Shown one piece after another: positions 1 through 12,129 of a stretch of DNA of 64,000 bases. Source of the stretch: Epiperipatus broadwayi (taxonomy: Eukaryota > Onychophora > Udeonychophora > Euonychophora > Peripatidae); NCBI GenBank assembly GCA_028023455.1, contig JAQFVV010000013.1, positions 12,970,258-13,034,257 on the forward strand. Reading direction: 5' to 3'. The notes under the pieces are model-generated. The model searched no databases, was not told the origin of the DNA, and saw nothing but the letters and a program-made list of their open reading frames with translations. Every line of letters begins with the position of its first letter. Position 1 is the stretch's first letter. The position numbers and the translations under genes are program-made.

Positions 1-369
1 AAATATAGTATGCTGACTATATTGGTACCATTTTTCCTTTTAAATTCTTAACACTAAATTAAAATTTTGACAGTTTTACATCATTTTTAAAACTGTAGCT
101 AATACAGATGTAAATGAAAAAAAGGCAGATCAAATTTTATAGGATCTGAAAATATAGATGTATATAATCATAAATATTCTAAATAAACACAGTGCTAAAA
201 TATCTGTAAATGAAAAAAAGTAGATGAATTTAAAAATTATTTGATTGTTATTCTTGATATTTCTGACAATGAAATATGGATTAATGCATCTATATTTCCA
301 TAGTCCATGCAAATTAGATTGTTAATTTCATTTACATATATAGTTTTGCATTGTATTTATACAATATGC
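1..369. other. AT-rich noncoding sequence
   Basis: I see no coding or structural feature here. It is A/T-rich with short open stretches only, none resembling a known protein. Confidence 0.5.
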
Positions 370-800
370 ATATAATATTCAAATATAAGTATATTGTCTA
401 GACTAAACTTAATGTAATTAAAAATGATTTAAACTCAGACTTTCAAGCTACCTACAGTTATGCAGTCCATCTTATTCAACCTATACACATGACGACATAC
501 ATGTGAAAAGATAAATGATCTACAATATACATATTTTGTATGGTAAACCAGCATGCAACAGTTAGACCAGATAACCATCTCAACACATATATACAATCAG
601 TGCTCACTTTATATTAAGATAGCAAATTTTCACATTTTAATGGACAAGCTTTAATCTTCTCTTCTCTCAAACTCTTCTGCCATCCATATCACTGAAGATC
701 CACTGATGGAACACTCAAAGTTCCTGTTGATGCCAATATTACTGTCATATTCATGTTAATTTTAAGTCACTCTAACCCCTCACATATAGGATTTTAATAT
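370..800 (-). repeat. Dispersed repeat R1, full-length copy, minus orientation
   Basis: Read on the minus strand this matches the copy at 7040-7420 over roughly 400 bases. Shared landmarks are a stretch containing ACTTAAAATTAACATGAATA, a 'gctatcttaatataaa' block, a 'gatggttatctggtctaac' block, and a terminal part containing 'gcttgaaagtctgagtt'. The last part looks like a weak tRNA-type B box (GAGTTCAATTCC in the copy at 7.4 kb), but it sits at the 3' end rather than the 5' end, so a tRNA-derived SINE is only a possibility. No reading frame is present. The element lies head-to-head with the next, 5'-truncated copy. Confidence 0.6.
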
Positions 801-990
801 TGTATATATGTGTGAGAGATGATCATCTAGTTCAGCATAAAATATATATAGTGGAGATAATTTATCTTTTTTACATGTGTGTGGTAATGTGTATTGGTTG
901 TATAATATAAAGTGCATAATTGTAGGCAGCTTGAAAGTCTGAGTTTAAGTTCTTTATAATTACATCATTTAGTATAGACAATATATTGTA
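801..990 (+). repeat. Dispersed repeat R1, 5'-truncated copy
   Basis: This is the 3' half of R1 in plus orientation: 'gatgatcatctagttcagc', 'catgtgtgtggtaatgtgta', 'gcttgaaagtctgagttta'. It forms a long inverted repeat with the R1 copy just to its left. Both copies end near a 'tagacaatata' sequence. Confidence 0.6.
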
Positions 991-999
991 ATGGGATGG

Positions 1000-2680
1000 G
1001 GAGATCAGGGATGAAGGAAAATCATGGTTGTACCTGGGCTGATGGCAATTCAACATGACTCCCAAATAAATTAAATTTAAAATAATAAGTTAATGATGTT
1101 ATTAAATAAATGTTAAAATAATGTTTAACATCAAAAAAATATATAAGCAATTTTATATATTAAAAAAGCATGAGACCAAAAGATCTCTGAGCAATTAGCC
1201 AGCTAGATCAGAAGAGATCAGTTAAAATTATAAATCATCCAGCATTATAAATAAGTATAAGTAATACTCAAAAGAAACCATTCATCATCATAAATGATCA
1301 ATCAAACATACAATAAAATCCACAGTCCATATTGTGGCTGGATTTGAACTAAAATAATATAAATTAACAGTCAATCTGGTGACTGGATTGGAAATGGGTC
1401 TTCTGTAGACTAGGCTAACTATAGAGTCTTTGCCAGGTTGGGCAATTATTTAATCATAACTTTGGATGTACCATTTAAGTGCTAATCCATTAGAATACAC
1501 AATCATCAAAACAGTAATGCTGGAACAATAAAACATGCTAATCACCATCAATACTCTGGCTACTTAGTATCATTGATGCACTGGCCAACTATAAAACTTT
1601 ATTTTTACTAGAATAAACTAAATAAAACATTTGCATGGACTTTGAAGAATATCTTCTTTGTGCCAATCCGGGCATCACCTGGATTCCCATACACTAAATA
1701 TAAATCCCCAGTCATATGTCAGTCATTATTACATGTATCAAGCTCAGAGACACACAAGCCCTATTACTGTATATGAGCAAGAGATGATGGAATACAATTT
1801 TAACAATTGAATAAGTTTATTAATAATAATAAAATGTTATTAAGATCTAGAATATAACTCTATAATTTTTGAGTAACAGAATAATAATAACACATTGTGA
1901 TTTACATATATGTGATTAATATACAAATTCAAGTTACTATATGGTGGTTTACATATAACATAATATATACACACAGCCATGCATTTTACTATTACATGAA
2001 TATATTTCAGTTGACATTTAATAAAATTATTAAATGATTAAAACTTTACATGTGTTATACTTGACAAGCATTGATCTATATATACACATATAGTGCAGTA
2101 CAATTGGTGAATAACATATAAATGAAATTCATTTTCTATCATATTTGAATTGTTATATAAAATACAATAAATGCTTAAATTTTTACATATGTGTGTGCAT
2201 CTATTTGCACATTATAATTACTTCATATTTTACCTTCTAAATATTAAAATTATATTTCATTTTTATCAAATTACAATTATTAAATATTTTTATACAAATG
2301 CATGATATAGCAAGTATAAATAAAATTATAGATTATATAAATCAATTACAAACACATTCATAAAAAGTTTTCTTTTTTATAAAAAAAATAGTCATTTTTT
2401 TCTTTTCAGGTAATTGAATTATTTTGATTGATTAATTATTGACAGGATTTTAAATTTAAAATGACTTTCTGCCTTCTCAATAAATTATTTAAAATAATCA
2501 CTATAGATTATATATCTCACTTTTAGAATGTCATTTTTAATGAATTATTTTTTAAAAACTTGTTTAAAATTTTGTTCACATTATATATAATGCTACTCAC
2601 CACTATATATACATTTATCTGTGATTCTCTCTGCATATAGACACAGCAGAATACATATAACTACTTTATTAAGCTGGGGT
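1000..2680. other. Noncoding AT-rich sequence with possible old SINE-like remnant
   Basis: There is no coding potential. On the minus strand near 1330-1350 there is TTAGTTCAAATCCAGCC, which resembles a tRNA B box, so the 1.2-1.6 kb part may be an old SINE. The rest is A/T-rich filler with short TA repeats. Confidence 0.3.
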
Positions 2681-3190
2681 TTCTCTTGGGCAAGCTGGTT
2701 TTGGTCAATCCAGGCCATTGTCATCATCAGCTAAAAGTATAATTCAAGTATGGTTGTTAACATTGATCAGTTCCTTTCTGACTAGGATTGGTCCAGAAAA
2801 GTTAGCTGTTTTCTCAGAACACATTTGTAGCATTGAATATCAAGTCAAATAAATGGGTCATTTTCCTCCATCTGAATTTAAACTCCACTATAGAACTGGA
2901 AATCAGCTGTTTCCTTGCATTCTTACAACTGATTTATGCAACTTTCTGTATAACTATACTAGCCATCTCTGCAGCTAGCTTTACTGTTGGCATTCTCTGC
3001 TGTAGTTACCAACAAACTGCAGCTAACTCTTACAAGAATATTAACCAAACTTTGCAGCTGGCCATTAGCCAATTGCTTATCAAAAATATAAACCAGACTG
3101 TTCAAAACTGAAAACCAGATTCTTCTGGCCAGCTCTCACAAAAACTACAAGTGAAACTAAACTGATATTTTTATCAGCCCTTTTATAGAA
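2681..3190. other. Less AT-rich segment of unknown origin
   Basis: This block is visibly richer in C and G than its surroundings and carries one open frame (2833-3111, +) of 92 codons. The frame is hydrophobic in its middle but matches no family I recognise. It may be part of an interspersed repeat rather than a gene. I see no splice sites or partner exons that would support a gene. Confidence 0.25.
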
Positions 3191-3561
3191 TTGGCTTGGG
3201 GTGATAACACATTTAATTAAAAAGTTTTTTTCTTATCTTTTCAAAAAGATCACTAATCCTTTTAACAAAAACTTTGAAACTTTATATACATGTTTACTTT
3301 AATCCTTTGGAATTTTTAATCTACAAAGATTTTTAACTGGATAGTACAAATGCATACAAGCACTAATTAAAAAATAGATATTTTATACAAGCTTTAATTA
3401 AAAGATGTCAAAAATAAACCTGCTTGTGTTTAAATTTCAAAATTAGAATCATCATCATCATCAACCATTATCAATCCACTGCAGGATGAAGGTCTCTTCA
3501 AGTTTAATCCATCTTCTCCGATCTTTAGCTTCTCTTCTCCACAACACCCCTGCACATTTTC

Positions 3562-5457
3562 TTATTTCATCCATCTCACATGTGGTCTCTTTCTGGGTCT
3601 TTTACAATCTCTTGGAATCCAGTTTAAAATTTCAATTGTCCATCTATTATCATCTCTTCTAGCAATATGTCCAGCCAAACTCCATTTCAATCTTTTAATT
3701 TTTTCAATAAGGTCAGTAACACCTGTTTGTTGTCTTACCCATACATTGTGTTTTCGATCTCTTCTTGTTACTCCCAACATACATCTCTCCATACTCCTTT
3801 GAGTGGTCTGAAGTCTCTGTATTGCTCTTCTATTAAGTGTCCAAGTCTCAGATCCATAAGTAAGAACTGGTAAAACACATTTGTTAAAAATCATCCTTTT
3901 CAAACACATAGGCATATTTCCTTTTAGTATCAAGTTATTTCTACCAAAAGCACTCCAACCAAGTTTAATTCTATGATTAATTTCCTCCATTATGTTTCCA
4001 TCTGTATTAATAATCTGACCAAGGTATTTGTAACTGTTAACTTCTTCTAATTCTTCATAATCAATCTTTATTTTCATATTTTGAGCAAATCGATTAAACA
4101 TTACTTTAGTCTTTTTAACATTTATCTTTAGTCCTACTTTTCTACTTTCATCTGCTAACTCCTGCAACATTTCCTGCAGCTCTGAAGCATTATTTGCAAA
4201 AACAACTACATCATCTGCGAAATCTAAATGACTTAAATACTCTCCATTTACTTTCACTCCTTTAGTTTCCCATTTTAATCCACAAAATACTTCTTGCAGC
4301 ACTGCTGTAAAGAGTTTTGGAGATATGGAGTCACCTTGTCTTACACCTTTCTCAATGTTGATTTTTCCAGTATCATTATGTAATCTAATTGTTGCTGTTG
4401 CATTTTTATAAATATTCTTTAAAATATGACAATATCCTGGATCTATACTTTGATGATCCAATGCTTTAATCACTGAAGAAAGGTGTATAGAATCGAATGC
4501 CTTTTCATAATCTACAAATCCAAAACATAATGACAACTCATATTCGTTTGTCCTTTCTATGACTTCTCTCAATACCTGGATGTGATCTATTGTACTAAAA
4601 CCACTTTTAAATCCAGCTTGTTCTCTTGGTTGGTGGAAATCCAAAGTTCTCTGTAGACGAGTTGTAATTATCTTGGTAAAAATTTTATATTAAACTGATA
4701 AAAGGCTGATAGGTCTGTAATTTCTAATATCATCTTTATCACATTTTTTAAATATTAATATTATTACTGCATTCTTCCAATCTTCCGGTACATCTTTATC
4801 ATTTAGACATTTGGTATATAACTTTGCTAAAATTGTTTCTATTTCTTCACCTGCTTCTTTTAATATATCAATTATAATTCCATCATTTCCTGGAGCCTTT
4901 CCTTTCTTCATACACTTAATTGCATGTCTCACTTCTTCATTTAAAATTCTGGGCAATTCGGAAGATGTAATAGATATAGGAGGTACTTGTTCCTTATTAC
5001 TATATAATTCTTGATAAAAATCTTCTACCAATTTCATGATGTCATCTCTCTTTTTAGTAATAATTCCATCTTTTTTTCTTATTGCAGATATAAATTTCCT
5101 ACCAATACCAAAATGTTGTTTAACATTTTTGAGACTTTTATTTTCTTCTACAGATTTTCTTGCTATTTCACAGTTATACTTTCTTATATCATTTTCAACT
5201 CTTTTCCGTACCATTTTACAAAATTCGAGATATTCAATTCTTTTTAATAGATCATTTTTGTATATCTTCATATTACTTCTTTTCTTCATAAATTCTCTAG
5301 TCTCAGTAGAAATTTTATTAATCAATTGCTGCTTTTTTCTACCAGCTACGTTTGTTGCAGTTTTTAAAAGTGTATCAGTTAGTTTCATATTAATTTCATT
5401 CAAATCTGAATCATGTTCAAAATCTCCTAACACTTGAAACCTATTTGTAAGTTCCAA
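3562..5457 (-). pseudogene. RTE LINE reverse transcriptase domain, interrupted
   Basis: The frame 5457-4690 holds the linker and RT motifs up to the [10 protein letters not shown] segment and stops at 4690. The same frame resumes at 4644 and continues to 3562. Motifs seen are [28 protein letters not shown] (first catalytic Asp), RQGDSISP and LDFADDVVVFA (the catalytic FADD box), followed by the YLGQII and LTYGSETW segments found after RT in these elements. At 3562 a frameshift ends the open frame. The expected C-terminal tail, ending in an LQW motif, can be followed in another frame to about 3465. The catalytic aspartates are intact, so inactivation comes from the stops and shifts. Confidence 0.88.
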
Positions 5458-5494
5458 TTTAAATTCATTAGAATGTTTCTGAAGATTAGGAATA

Positions 5495-6412
5495 TCAACT
5501 GTAAATATTGTTTTTCTTAATAATTTTTCTCTCTAGTTTTACATTAACACGTAACTTACACCTTACTAATCGATGATCACTTCCTGTGTTAAATTTATTA
5601 AGAACATTACAATCTTGAAATATGTATTTTCTGTTAGTCAAAATATAATCCAATTCTGCTGTACCTTCATTTGGATGTTTCCATGTCCATTTCCTTTTAA
5701 CATTTTTCTCAAAAAATGAATTCATAATATAAAGTTTTTTTTTTTCTGCAAACTCCACAAGCCTATGTCCTCTCTCATTTCTATTACCATAACCAAAATT
5801 ACCTACAGCAATTTCATCTTTTATTTGTCTACCAATTCTAGCATTAACGTCTCCCATAACAATTTTAAAATGTTGTTTACTCTGATCAAAAGTCTTTTGT
5901 ACATCCGTATAAAAGTCTTCTACTACTTCATCACTATGAAAACTTGTTGGGACATAAACCTAAATTATCTGCATTTGGTATCTGCTATTAAGTTGTATAA
6001 CTAATCTTGCCACTCTGTCCGATACACCATCAATCTCCACAATATTGTTCTTCCACTTTTTATTTATAATGAATCCTACTCCACTTGTATTTACAATATG
6101 TGTGCCTTTATAATAGAGTATACGTCCACTTTTTAAATCAATTGTTTCTTCTCCTTTTCTTCTAACTGCACAAAGTTCAATAATGTCCCATTTAATATAA
6201 GACAGTTCTTTTTCTAATTTTTGCAATCTTCCTTCACTTGAAAGTGATCTGCAGTTGTAAGTACCTAAATAAAAAGTCGTTATCAAATGGCAGCCTGGGT
6301 CCGCAATCAGGGGATTCTTAGCACCCTCCGCCTTCGGCCACCAACCGCTGCCTTGGTTGGTGACTTTACAACCTCCTGGGAATAAGGGCCATGCTTTATT
6401 TTTGTCTGTCAT
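5495..6412 (-). pseudogene. RTE LINE endonuclease domain (APE-like), one internal stop
   Basis: This is the N-terminal endonuclease that nicks target DNA to prime reverse transcription. The reading starts at 6412 and runs in one frame to 5495, interrupted by a stop at 5960-5962. Visible motifs in order are the NCRSL strand near residue 55, the glutamate region (CAVRRKGE, where the family usually has a SETR-like motif), GVGFI, then GDVNARIG with the catalytic Asp/Asn pair, an ELDYIL segment, and the C-terminal SDHRLV with the catalytic Asp-His. The first conserved glutamate context is altered, since arginine occupies neighbouring positions. The frame ends at 5495 where a frameshift moves the reading into the reverse transcriptase frame. 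Confidence 0.85.
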
Positions 6413-6748
6413 AATTGTATATAAGTATTGGAAAAATATTTATCATTTACACAAACATTCATTCTGCCTTATCAGGCACTGAGAAGAAAGACCATGGTGT
6501 TTCTTGATCTTAAACTCAGAGGTAAAAAGCCAATACTCACCATGCTGGCTAATGCATGTTGGTGAGCAGCCCATCCATGTTCGTATACTATATGAATAAT
6601 CACATAGTAATAACAGCTGCAATGACAAGAACGTATGGAGTGGACATTAGCAATTTGCCCTGCTCGGTTCCTTTAAGGCCTCCAAGAGGAATCAAAGGGT
6701 CTCCTTTCAGTTAATAGCAAACTCCTTTCTGCAGCCCAAAATTAGAAT

Positions 6749-7039
6749 AATATTGTTTATTTAGACCTTTTTAAAAAAAATATTCATTTCATAATAAAAT
6801 TCTGTTTTAAATTCAGAATTATTTAACCCTTTATAGGATTATTATTCTCAGTGAATGTAGAAAATATCAATTAATTTTTTTGTCTGTGATTATTTCTACT
6901 TTTCCTTTCAACTTTATTTATATGTGCACGCACACACACACTATATTATTGTGGGCAATTTAACAGACCTGTTATAATACTTATATGTGAATATGACATA
7001 TTCAACCTGTATTATGTCTATCCCTCTTCTGACATATTA
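6749..7039. other. Noncoding AT-rich spacer
   Basis: A/T-rich sequence with a short CA run near 6935. Nothing else is supported. Confidence 0.4.
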
Positions 7040-7425
7040 AGATTCTATATGTGAGGAGTCAGAGTGACTTAAAGTTAACATGGATATGACAATAATATTG
7101 GCATCAACAAGAGCTTTGAGGGTTACATCATCAGATTTTCAATGATATAAATAGCTGTAGAGTTGGAGGATTGAAAAAATTAAAGCTTGTCATTTAAAGT
7201 GTGAAGAATTGATATCTTAATATAAACTGGTCACTGATTGCATATATATGTCAGAGATGGTGATCTGGACTAACTGATGGGTTCTAGTTCAATGTAAAAT
7301 AGGTATATTGGAGATTATTTACTTTTTTTACATGTGGTCAAGTGTATTAGTTATATAAGATGGAGTGCATAGCAGTAGGCAGCTTGAAAGTCTGAGTTCA
7401 ATTCCCTTCTATATACATATAGATT
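7040..7425 (+). repeat. Dispersed repeat R1, full-length copy
   Basis: This is the best plus-strand R1 copy. It begins around 'ctatatgtgaggagtcagag', continues through 'gacaataatattggcatca' and 'gatggtgatctggactaac', and ends after 'gcttgaaagtctgagttcaa'. It aligns along its length with the inverted copy at 370-800. The class is unknown. Confidence 0.6.
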
Positions 7426-7439
7426 TGTATTGCAAGGTG

Positions 7440-9390
7440 TGGCCCTATATCCCTCTGATATTATTTGCACACTCTTTTTGGTCTAATTCGAATCCAAGAA
7501 ACAATATAATAGCATTATCTACTAAACAGTACATTAATAAAAATGAAACACTATAATTGAAAAACCATTAATTGGTATGTACATTTAAACCCCACCTTAA
7601 TCATGCAATAAATTCTTATTTGAATTAAACTATAAAACACATGCATGACAACTAATCTTTATTAAAATTATTTGTTAATTGTGATGTAACTCATAAACTA
7701 CAACAATATGAAAGAAGTATGATTGGATAGAGAAAACGCAAGCAAGAAATGAAATTATTTTAAATGAAAGAAACAACAAATAAAATTTTTATTGTTATTA
7801 ACATATTATCTATATGTAAGAATCACTAATAATGGCATAAACAATTGGACCTAAATCAAAATCACAAACTTAGTGCTCAAAGTCATCTAAAATTACCTTT
7901 AATAGAATAATCTCATTTTTAATAAGAGGAAAATATATATAAAAAAAGACTTCTCTGAATTCAGATAAAAATTTCTCATCAGCTGAACAACCTGCATAAA
8001 TTTAAGCAGAGAATTCGAACTTGCAGTTCTAATAGAAATACTATATGCCATTGAAGTAAAATAATAATAGAAATAACTATATGAATATTCAAGAAAGTGA
8101 TAAAAAGCATATAATAAAAAGCATATAGAGTTAAAACTAGCCAATTGAGGAATTTGAAACTGAAATCTTCAAAATCAAATTTGAATTATTCAAATTTCCA
8201 AAGTATTTATAATTTTTAAACCATAGATCAAGCTAACTTTGATTGAGGAGATCTAATAGTAAAAATATTGCTGTTATTTTATACAAGATATTCTAATAAA
8301 AAAATATATATAAATAGCAATACAGACAACTATCCAATGTTAATTGCAAAATCACATTGAAGAAAGAAAGTGATCACTCATGAAGTTATACTTCTCATAA
8401 CTGGAATGAAATTTATTTAGCATTTAACATCTGTGCTATGAAACATCAAGTTTATCATTAATAAGTGGATCTAGTAATTCTACACTCCAAAGCAGGCATT
8501 CCAAGGATGGAAAGTACAAGTGACTTAATGGATGTTGTAGAACACTCACATTTTACCAACTATACCTGAAACGGATTACTGAGGATTATTAAAGTGATTC
8601 ACTAGGATTTTTTTGCTTATGAACTTTAAAACTGTATTTAGGTTAACATCATGAATTTTATTTAGTTATATATTTTATATAAATGTTTACGTTCATGTCT
8701 TTCATTTAATATGGATACAAAAAAGGGGTAAATAAATGTTAATACATAACATAATGAATAAACATTATTGCCATTATTGTAAGTAAAATAAAATATAGGT
8801 TACGATGAAAACTTGCTCGTTTCAAATCTGATCATCATAAAGGAAAACGTAATATTTTACCTAATACATATTTATTCCCAACATTTATACATTTACCCCA
8901 TTATATATGTGTGTTTGTTTATACTAATACTTTAATTAAATGTTTTCAGTATTCTTGTAATTATTTCTTTATAAATGGACTTTCCTGTCTTTATTATAAT
9001 TATATTATATAACAGGGGAACCATGAATTTAACTTATCAAGATAATGAAAATAAAACAAATTATAATTCCAATACAATGATATAACAAGCAAGAATGATT
9101 TAAACAATCATAAGTATAAAATAAATTTCATTTATGTTAATATGGGCATCAAATGGCTATTCTTTGTAGGGAATAAAGATTTGAAATAATAACTGAAATA
9201 AACTATAATCAAAAAGTAACTATAGATGTTAAATTAAACATTTTATATGTTGTTATTATTAAAATGTTACTTATTATAAATATTTTTGTTAAATATATAT
9301 AAATTAAAAACTCTTGTGTATTTTTTTATATTTAATTTTTAATTAGTCATATCTTTTCACATATTTACATATATTTTTACACATTTACAC
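7440..9390. other. Noncoding AT-rich sequence
   Basis: No gene or recognisable element is visible. The open frame at 7899-8144 (minus) is low-complexity A/T sequence and shows no family resemblance. Confidence 0.4.
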
Positions 9391-9599
9391 CTATTTTCAT
9401 TTCTCCACACTTATCCTTAAACACCTACACATGTTCATGCATACCCACAGTACTGGTCAACACCCTGCCTTACCCTTTGGATTCTTTCCATGTGCACAGA
9501 GATGAATATGAAACAACTGTCACACATCAGAATATGGCATTATTATCAACTCAATTAATACACTCTGTATTTAATACCTTAAAGTTACTTTATTGAATC

Positions 9600-9830
9600 A
9601 TTAAATGAGAGAGATCAAACCAAAATTGGTTATATTTCCTGATTCTCCCCCTGCTAAAGCTCTGTTGCCATGTTGATGGATATCAATGCATTGGTCACTG
9701 CATACCTTTGAAAGACCAAGCTTGAACTGATCTTTATACACCACTTCCAGAAAGAGAAAACCCCTTCTGAAAAAATATACAACTACCAACAGAACATATA
9801 ACATAAATGAATGAAAAAAGATATCCACAT
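9600..9830 (-). pseudogene. Possible remnant of a LINE C-terminal (post-RT) segment
   Basis: The minus-strand open frame contains YKDQFKLGLSK followed by a Cys/Asp/Ile/His stretch and RALAGGE. This resembles the YKDQLK...W..LA..R stretch that follows reverse transcriptase in many invertebrate LINEs. The resemblance is short, no RT motif is visible upstream, and the assignment is tentative. Confidence 0.25.
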
Positions 9831-10198
9831 TACATCAAATTTTTAACCCCCAATAAAGTAGTGTTCCATGGGCTAAGCTCAATCATCTCTTTATCCTAGG
9901 TTATGGGTGGATTAAGCCACCAATGGAAATATACGCATTTAAGATTGTTGGAGAGAGAAAAGTAACTTACAGATTCATGAAGACATAATTTATGAAATAA
10001 AAATCAAATATTTATTTACCCCAAATGACACATCACCCAATATATAAATAAAGAAAAATACATTCTCTAAATCCCCCAGCATTCTAATACAAAAAGAAAA
10101 TTAATACTAATGTTTAAGCAATTTAGATATGGAACTCCCTTATTTTATATAACCAAAATCACACTTTTCTTTATTTTGCTGTAATATCCTACAAATAT

Positions 10199-10399
10199 AA
10201 TTTATCCAAACCACTTCAAACACTTTTTAGCAAAACTCTTTATTTGTATGTACACCTACCTTTTGATTGTCCTGCAGTCTTCTTCAGAGCCAGTTCACTT
10301 TAATCTCTGAAGAAGACTGCAGGACAGTCAAAACATAGATGAATATATATGTACAAATAAAGTTTTGCTAAAAAGCGTTTGAAGTGGTTTGGATAAATT
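10199..10399. repeat. Foldback (inverted-repeat) element with hammerhead-like motif
   Basis: Two arms of about 90 bases (10199-10289 and 10305-10399) are near-perfect inverted copies separated by about 15 bases. The outer ends read AATTTATCCAAACCAC and the inner ends CTCTGAAGAAGACTGCAGGA. The right arm carries CTGAAGA, then GACTG-CAGGA-CAGTC (a perfect 5-bp hairpin), then AAAAC where a hammerhead core would have GAAAC. The single G-to-A change at that spot fits decay of a CpG. I see no coding sequence. Confidence 0.65.
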
Positions 10400-10844
10400 G
10401 TACTGATTTCAAATAAATGCCTTTCAATGAAGTGGTCTAAGTTTCATTTACACATACCTTCCACTATTTTCACATTACATAAAGCATGCACTTGTATATA
10501 AATCAAGCACATGCAGAGATAAAGCAAACCTATAAATTTAAATCCATTTTATATTTCTTTATGCTATATGTATATGTGTGTTATAAACATTAATAATAAT
10601 AAAAAATAGAAAATATGTACATATACATATGCACATCTAGGCATATTAAATTTAATGTGGAAAGATGGTCTAACATAAAATAATCCCATGCTTTGCAGAT
10701 AAATAATTTGACATACATGTACTATACCAAAAAAAAAAAATACATATATTAATAAGATTTATTTTATTGATTATTAAAGCCTATAAAAATATTTCAATAA
10801 AAATGGTAAATGAATAAAATAACAAAGATTATACTCTCCGAGGT

Positions 10845-11315
10845 CTTTAGACTTTATTCAGACTTCAGGTTTCTGAGTGTATTACACAACTGGGCAACAG
10901 GGTGGTGAGGACTTCATTTCACTTTAATAAGATGTAGGCATTGAAATCTTCATCATCACCATCAGCTGGAATTAAGTGGCTACATAATGATGGCTTGAAA
11001 GAAGTTGGATGGGTGCACTGAAGTGAGCTTCTACTCCATATTCATTTTGCTGTCTAATGTAGATATTTTCATCTTCTTGAGGTTTCTATTTAATATTTTC
11101 TTCTTTATGGCAGCATCAATAAAACTGCACTTTATTTGTATATCTTGTCAGAACTTTTCCAAGCTTGGCTTTGTTCCCTTTTTTATTAGCTTCTTTAATA
11201 TTGGACAATCAACTTTTCCTTCTTGGATGCAGCCTTAACAAATGGTCTCAGCAACTTATAGCTGGTAGTCATCAGTCTGAAAGGAGCTCAGTACAATTTT
11301 GCAACCACAGTTTCA
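10845..11315 (-). pseudogene. Possible processed pseudogene or repeat, unrecognised
   Basis: The minus strand has better codon-like composition than its surroundings, with Lys-rich readings such as KKLIKKGTKPSLEKF and AAIKKKILNRNLKKMK in one frame, broken by stops. An AATAAAG polyadenylation-like signal lies near the low-coordinate end (about 10853). There is no clear poly-A tail or TSD. I do not recognise the protein, and a repeat fragment is equally possible. Confidence 0.2.
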
Positions 11316-11319
11316 TTCC

Positions 11320-11894
11320 ATATTAGATTGTTTTATATATTCATGCTTCTCCCTATGCTTCTATAGTGGTTAACAACAGCAATAATAGTGATTGTAACAA
11401 TAATAATCTCAGCACCTGGTGAACAGCTTTATAGCACATTCATTACATTATAAATTTGAGTACTCCCCTGTTGCACCAGACAACTCTACCTTTGCAGCTA
11501 ATGGATTAAAACAATGCATACAGCTTTTTATACTTTAATGTTATAATCACTTATTTTAATCTTTCAAAATTTTATCTTTAATTTTATCTTGGTTTTCACT
11601 CAGACCACCTTGATTGATTGAGGGAGCTCCATTTACAATTTTCAATTTTGACACAAAGTAAAGTTTTTACTTTTCCTTGACAAAAAGATCATAATTAAAA
11701 AAACACAGATCAAAAATAAAATCAGATGTTTTCTGCTGATCTTGATATCTCATTGCCTGAGACTCTTTTGTTCTTAAAAGTAAAATATAAAGTAGGATAG
11801 TCATTAATACATTAGTAAAATTTAACATTTGGTAAAATAATAGCCACATGACTTTGCTTAACTTATTAGCAGAGAAAATATCTGATAAACTTAA
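11320..11894. other. Noncoding AT-rich sequence
   Basis: No supported feature. The minus-strand frame at 11667-11849 is low complexity. Confidence 0.4.
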
Positions 11895-11902
11895 AAAATA
11901 TA

Positions 11903-12117
11903 GGTACTTGAGTATTAACTAAGCTATGACATACTACACCCGAAGGCATACTACTCTAATCTTACGATTTTTAAGATAACGTCTCCTAGTGATCTCCGAA
12001 CACTCTTAATTGATAATGTTTGCCCACAGATCATGTGGAGAAGTCACTGTGAAGATCACAAGATTAGAGTAATATGCCTTTAGGGCAGTATGTCATATCA
12101 TAGTTAATATCAAAGAA
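11903..12117. repeat. Terminal foldback inside the Merlin left end
   Basis: The left TIR region (CTATGACATACTACAC at 11925) is repeated in inverted orientation at 12060-12110 (reading AGATTAGAGTAATATGCC then GCAGTATGTCATATCATAG). The leftmost 215 bases therefore look like a small palindromic element bounded by TIR-like ends on both sides. It may be a MITE-like derivative or a duplicated end. Confidence 0.6.
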
Positions 12118-12129
12118 AGAGAGGGAGAT

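Larger units (their letters stand above)
3450..6736 (-). mobile_element. Full-length RTE-clade non-LTR retrotransposon (LINE), inactivated
   Basis: The element is 3287 bases, the usual RTE size, on the minus strand. It is flanked by a perfect 12-bp target-site duplication, CAAAATTAGAAT, at 3438-3449 and 6737-6748. Its 3' end (low coordinate) is a short GAT-type simple repeat (ATCATCATCATC on the plus strand), the tail typical of RTE elements. The 5' untranslated part is 6413-6736, then an apurinic-type endonuclease (6412 down to about 5495), then reverse transcriptase (5457 down to about 3465). The single ORF of the family is broken by two in-frame stops (5960-5962 and 4690-4692) and two frameshifts (about 5500-5540 and about 3562). 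Because the TSD is perfect and damage is light, this looks like a fairly recent but dead copy. Confidence 0.92.

Noticed and set aside
1280-1400. tRNA gene candidate from the B-box-like TTAGTTCAAATCC (minus)
   Set aside because: No cloverleaf with acceptor and anticodon stems could be drawn; it is at most a SINE remnant.
2833-3111. 92-residue hydrophobic plus-strand frame as a possible membrane protein gene
   Set aside because: No homology, splice signals or promoter could be recognised; the composition fits a chance frame in a less AT-rich repeat.
5011-5437. Plus-strand frames opposite the RTE reverse transcriptase
   Set aside because: They are shadows of the LINE coding strand, rich in Phe/Ser/Leu as antisense of Lys/Glu-rich protein.
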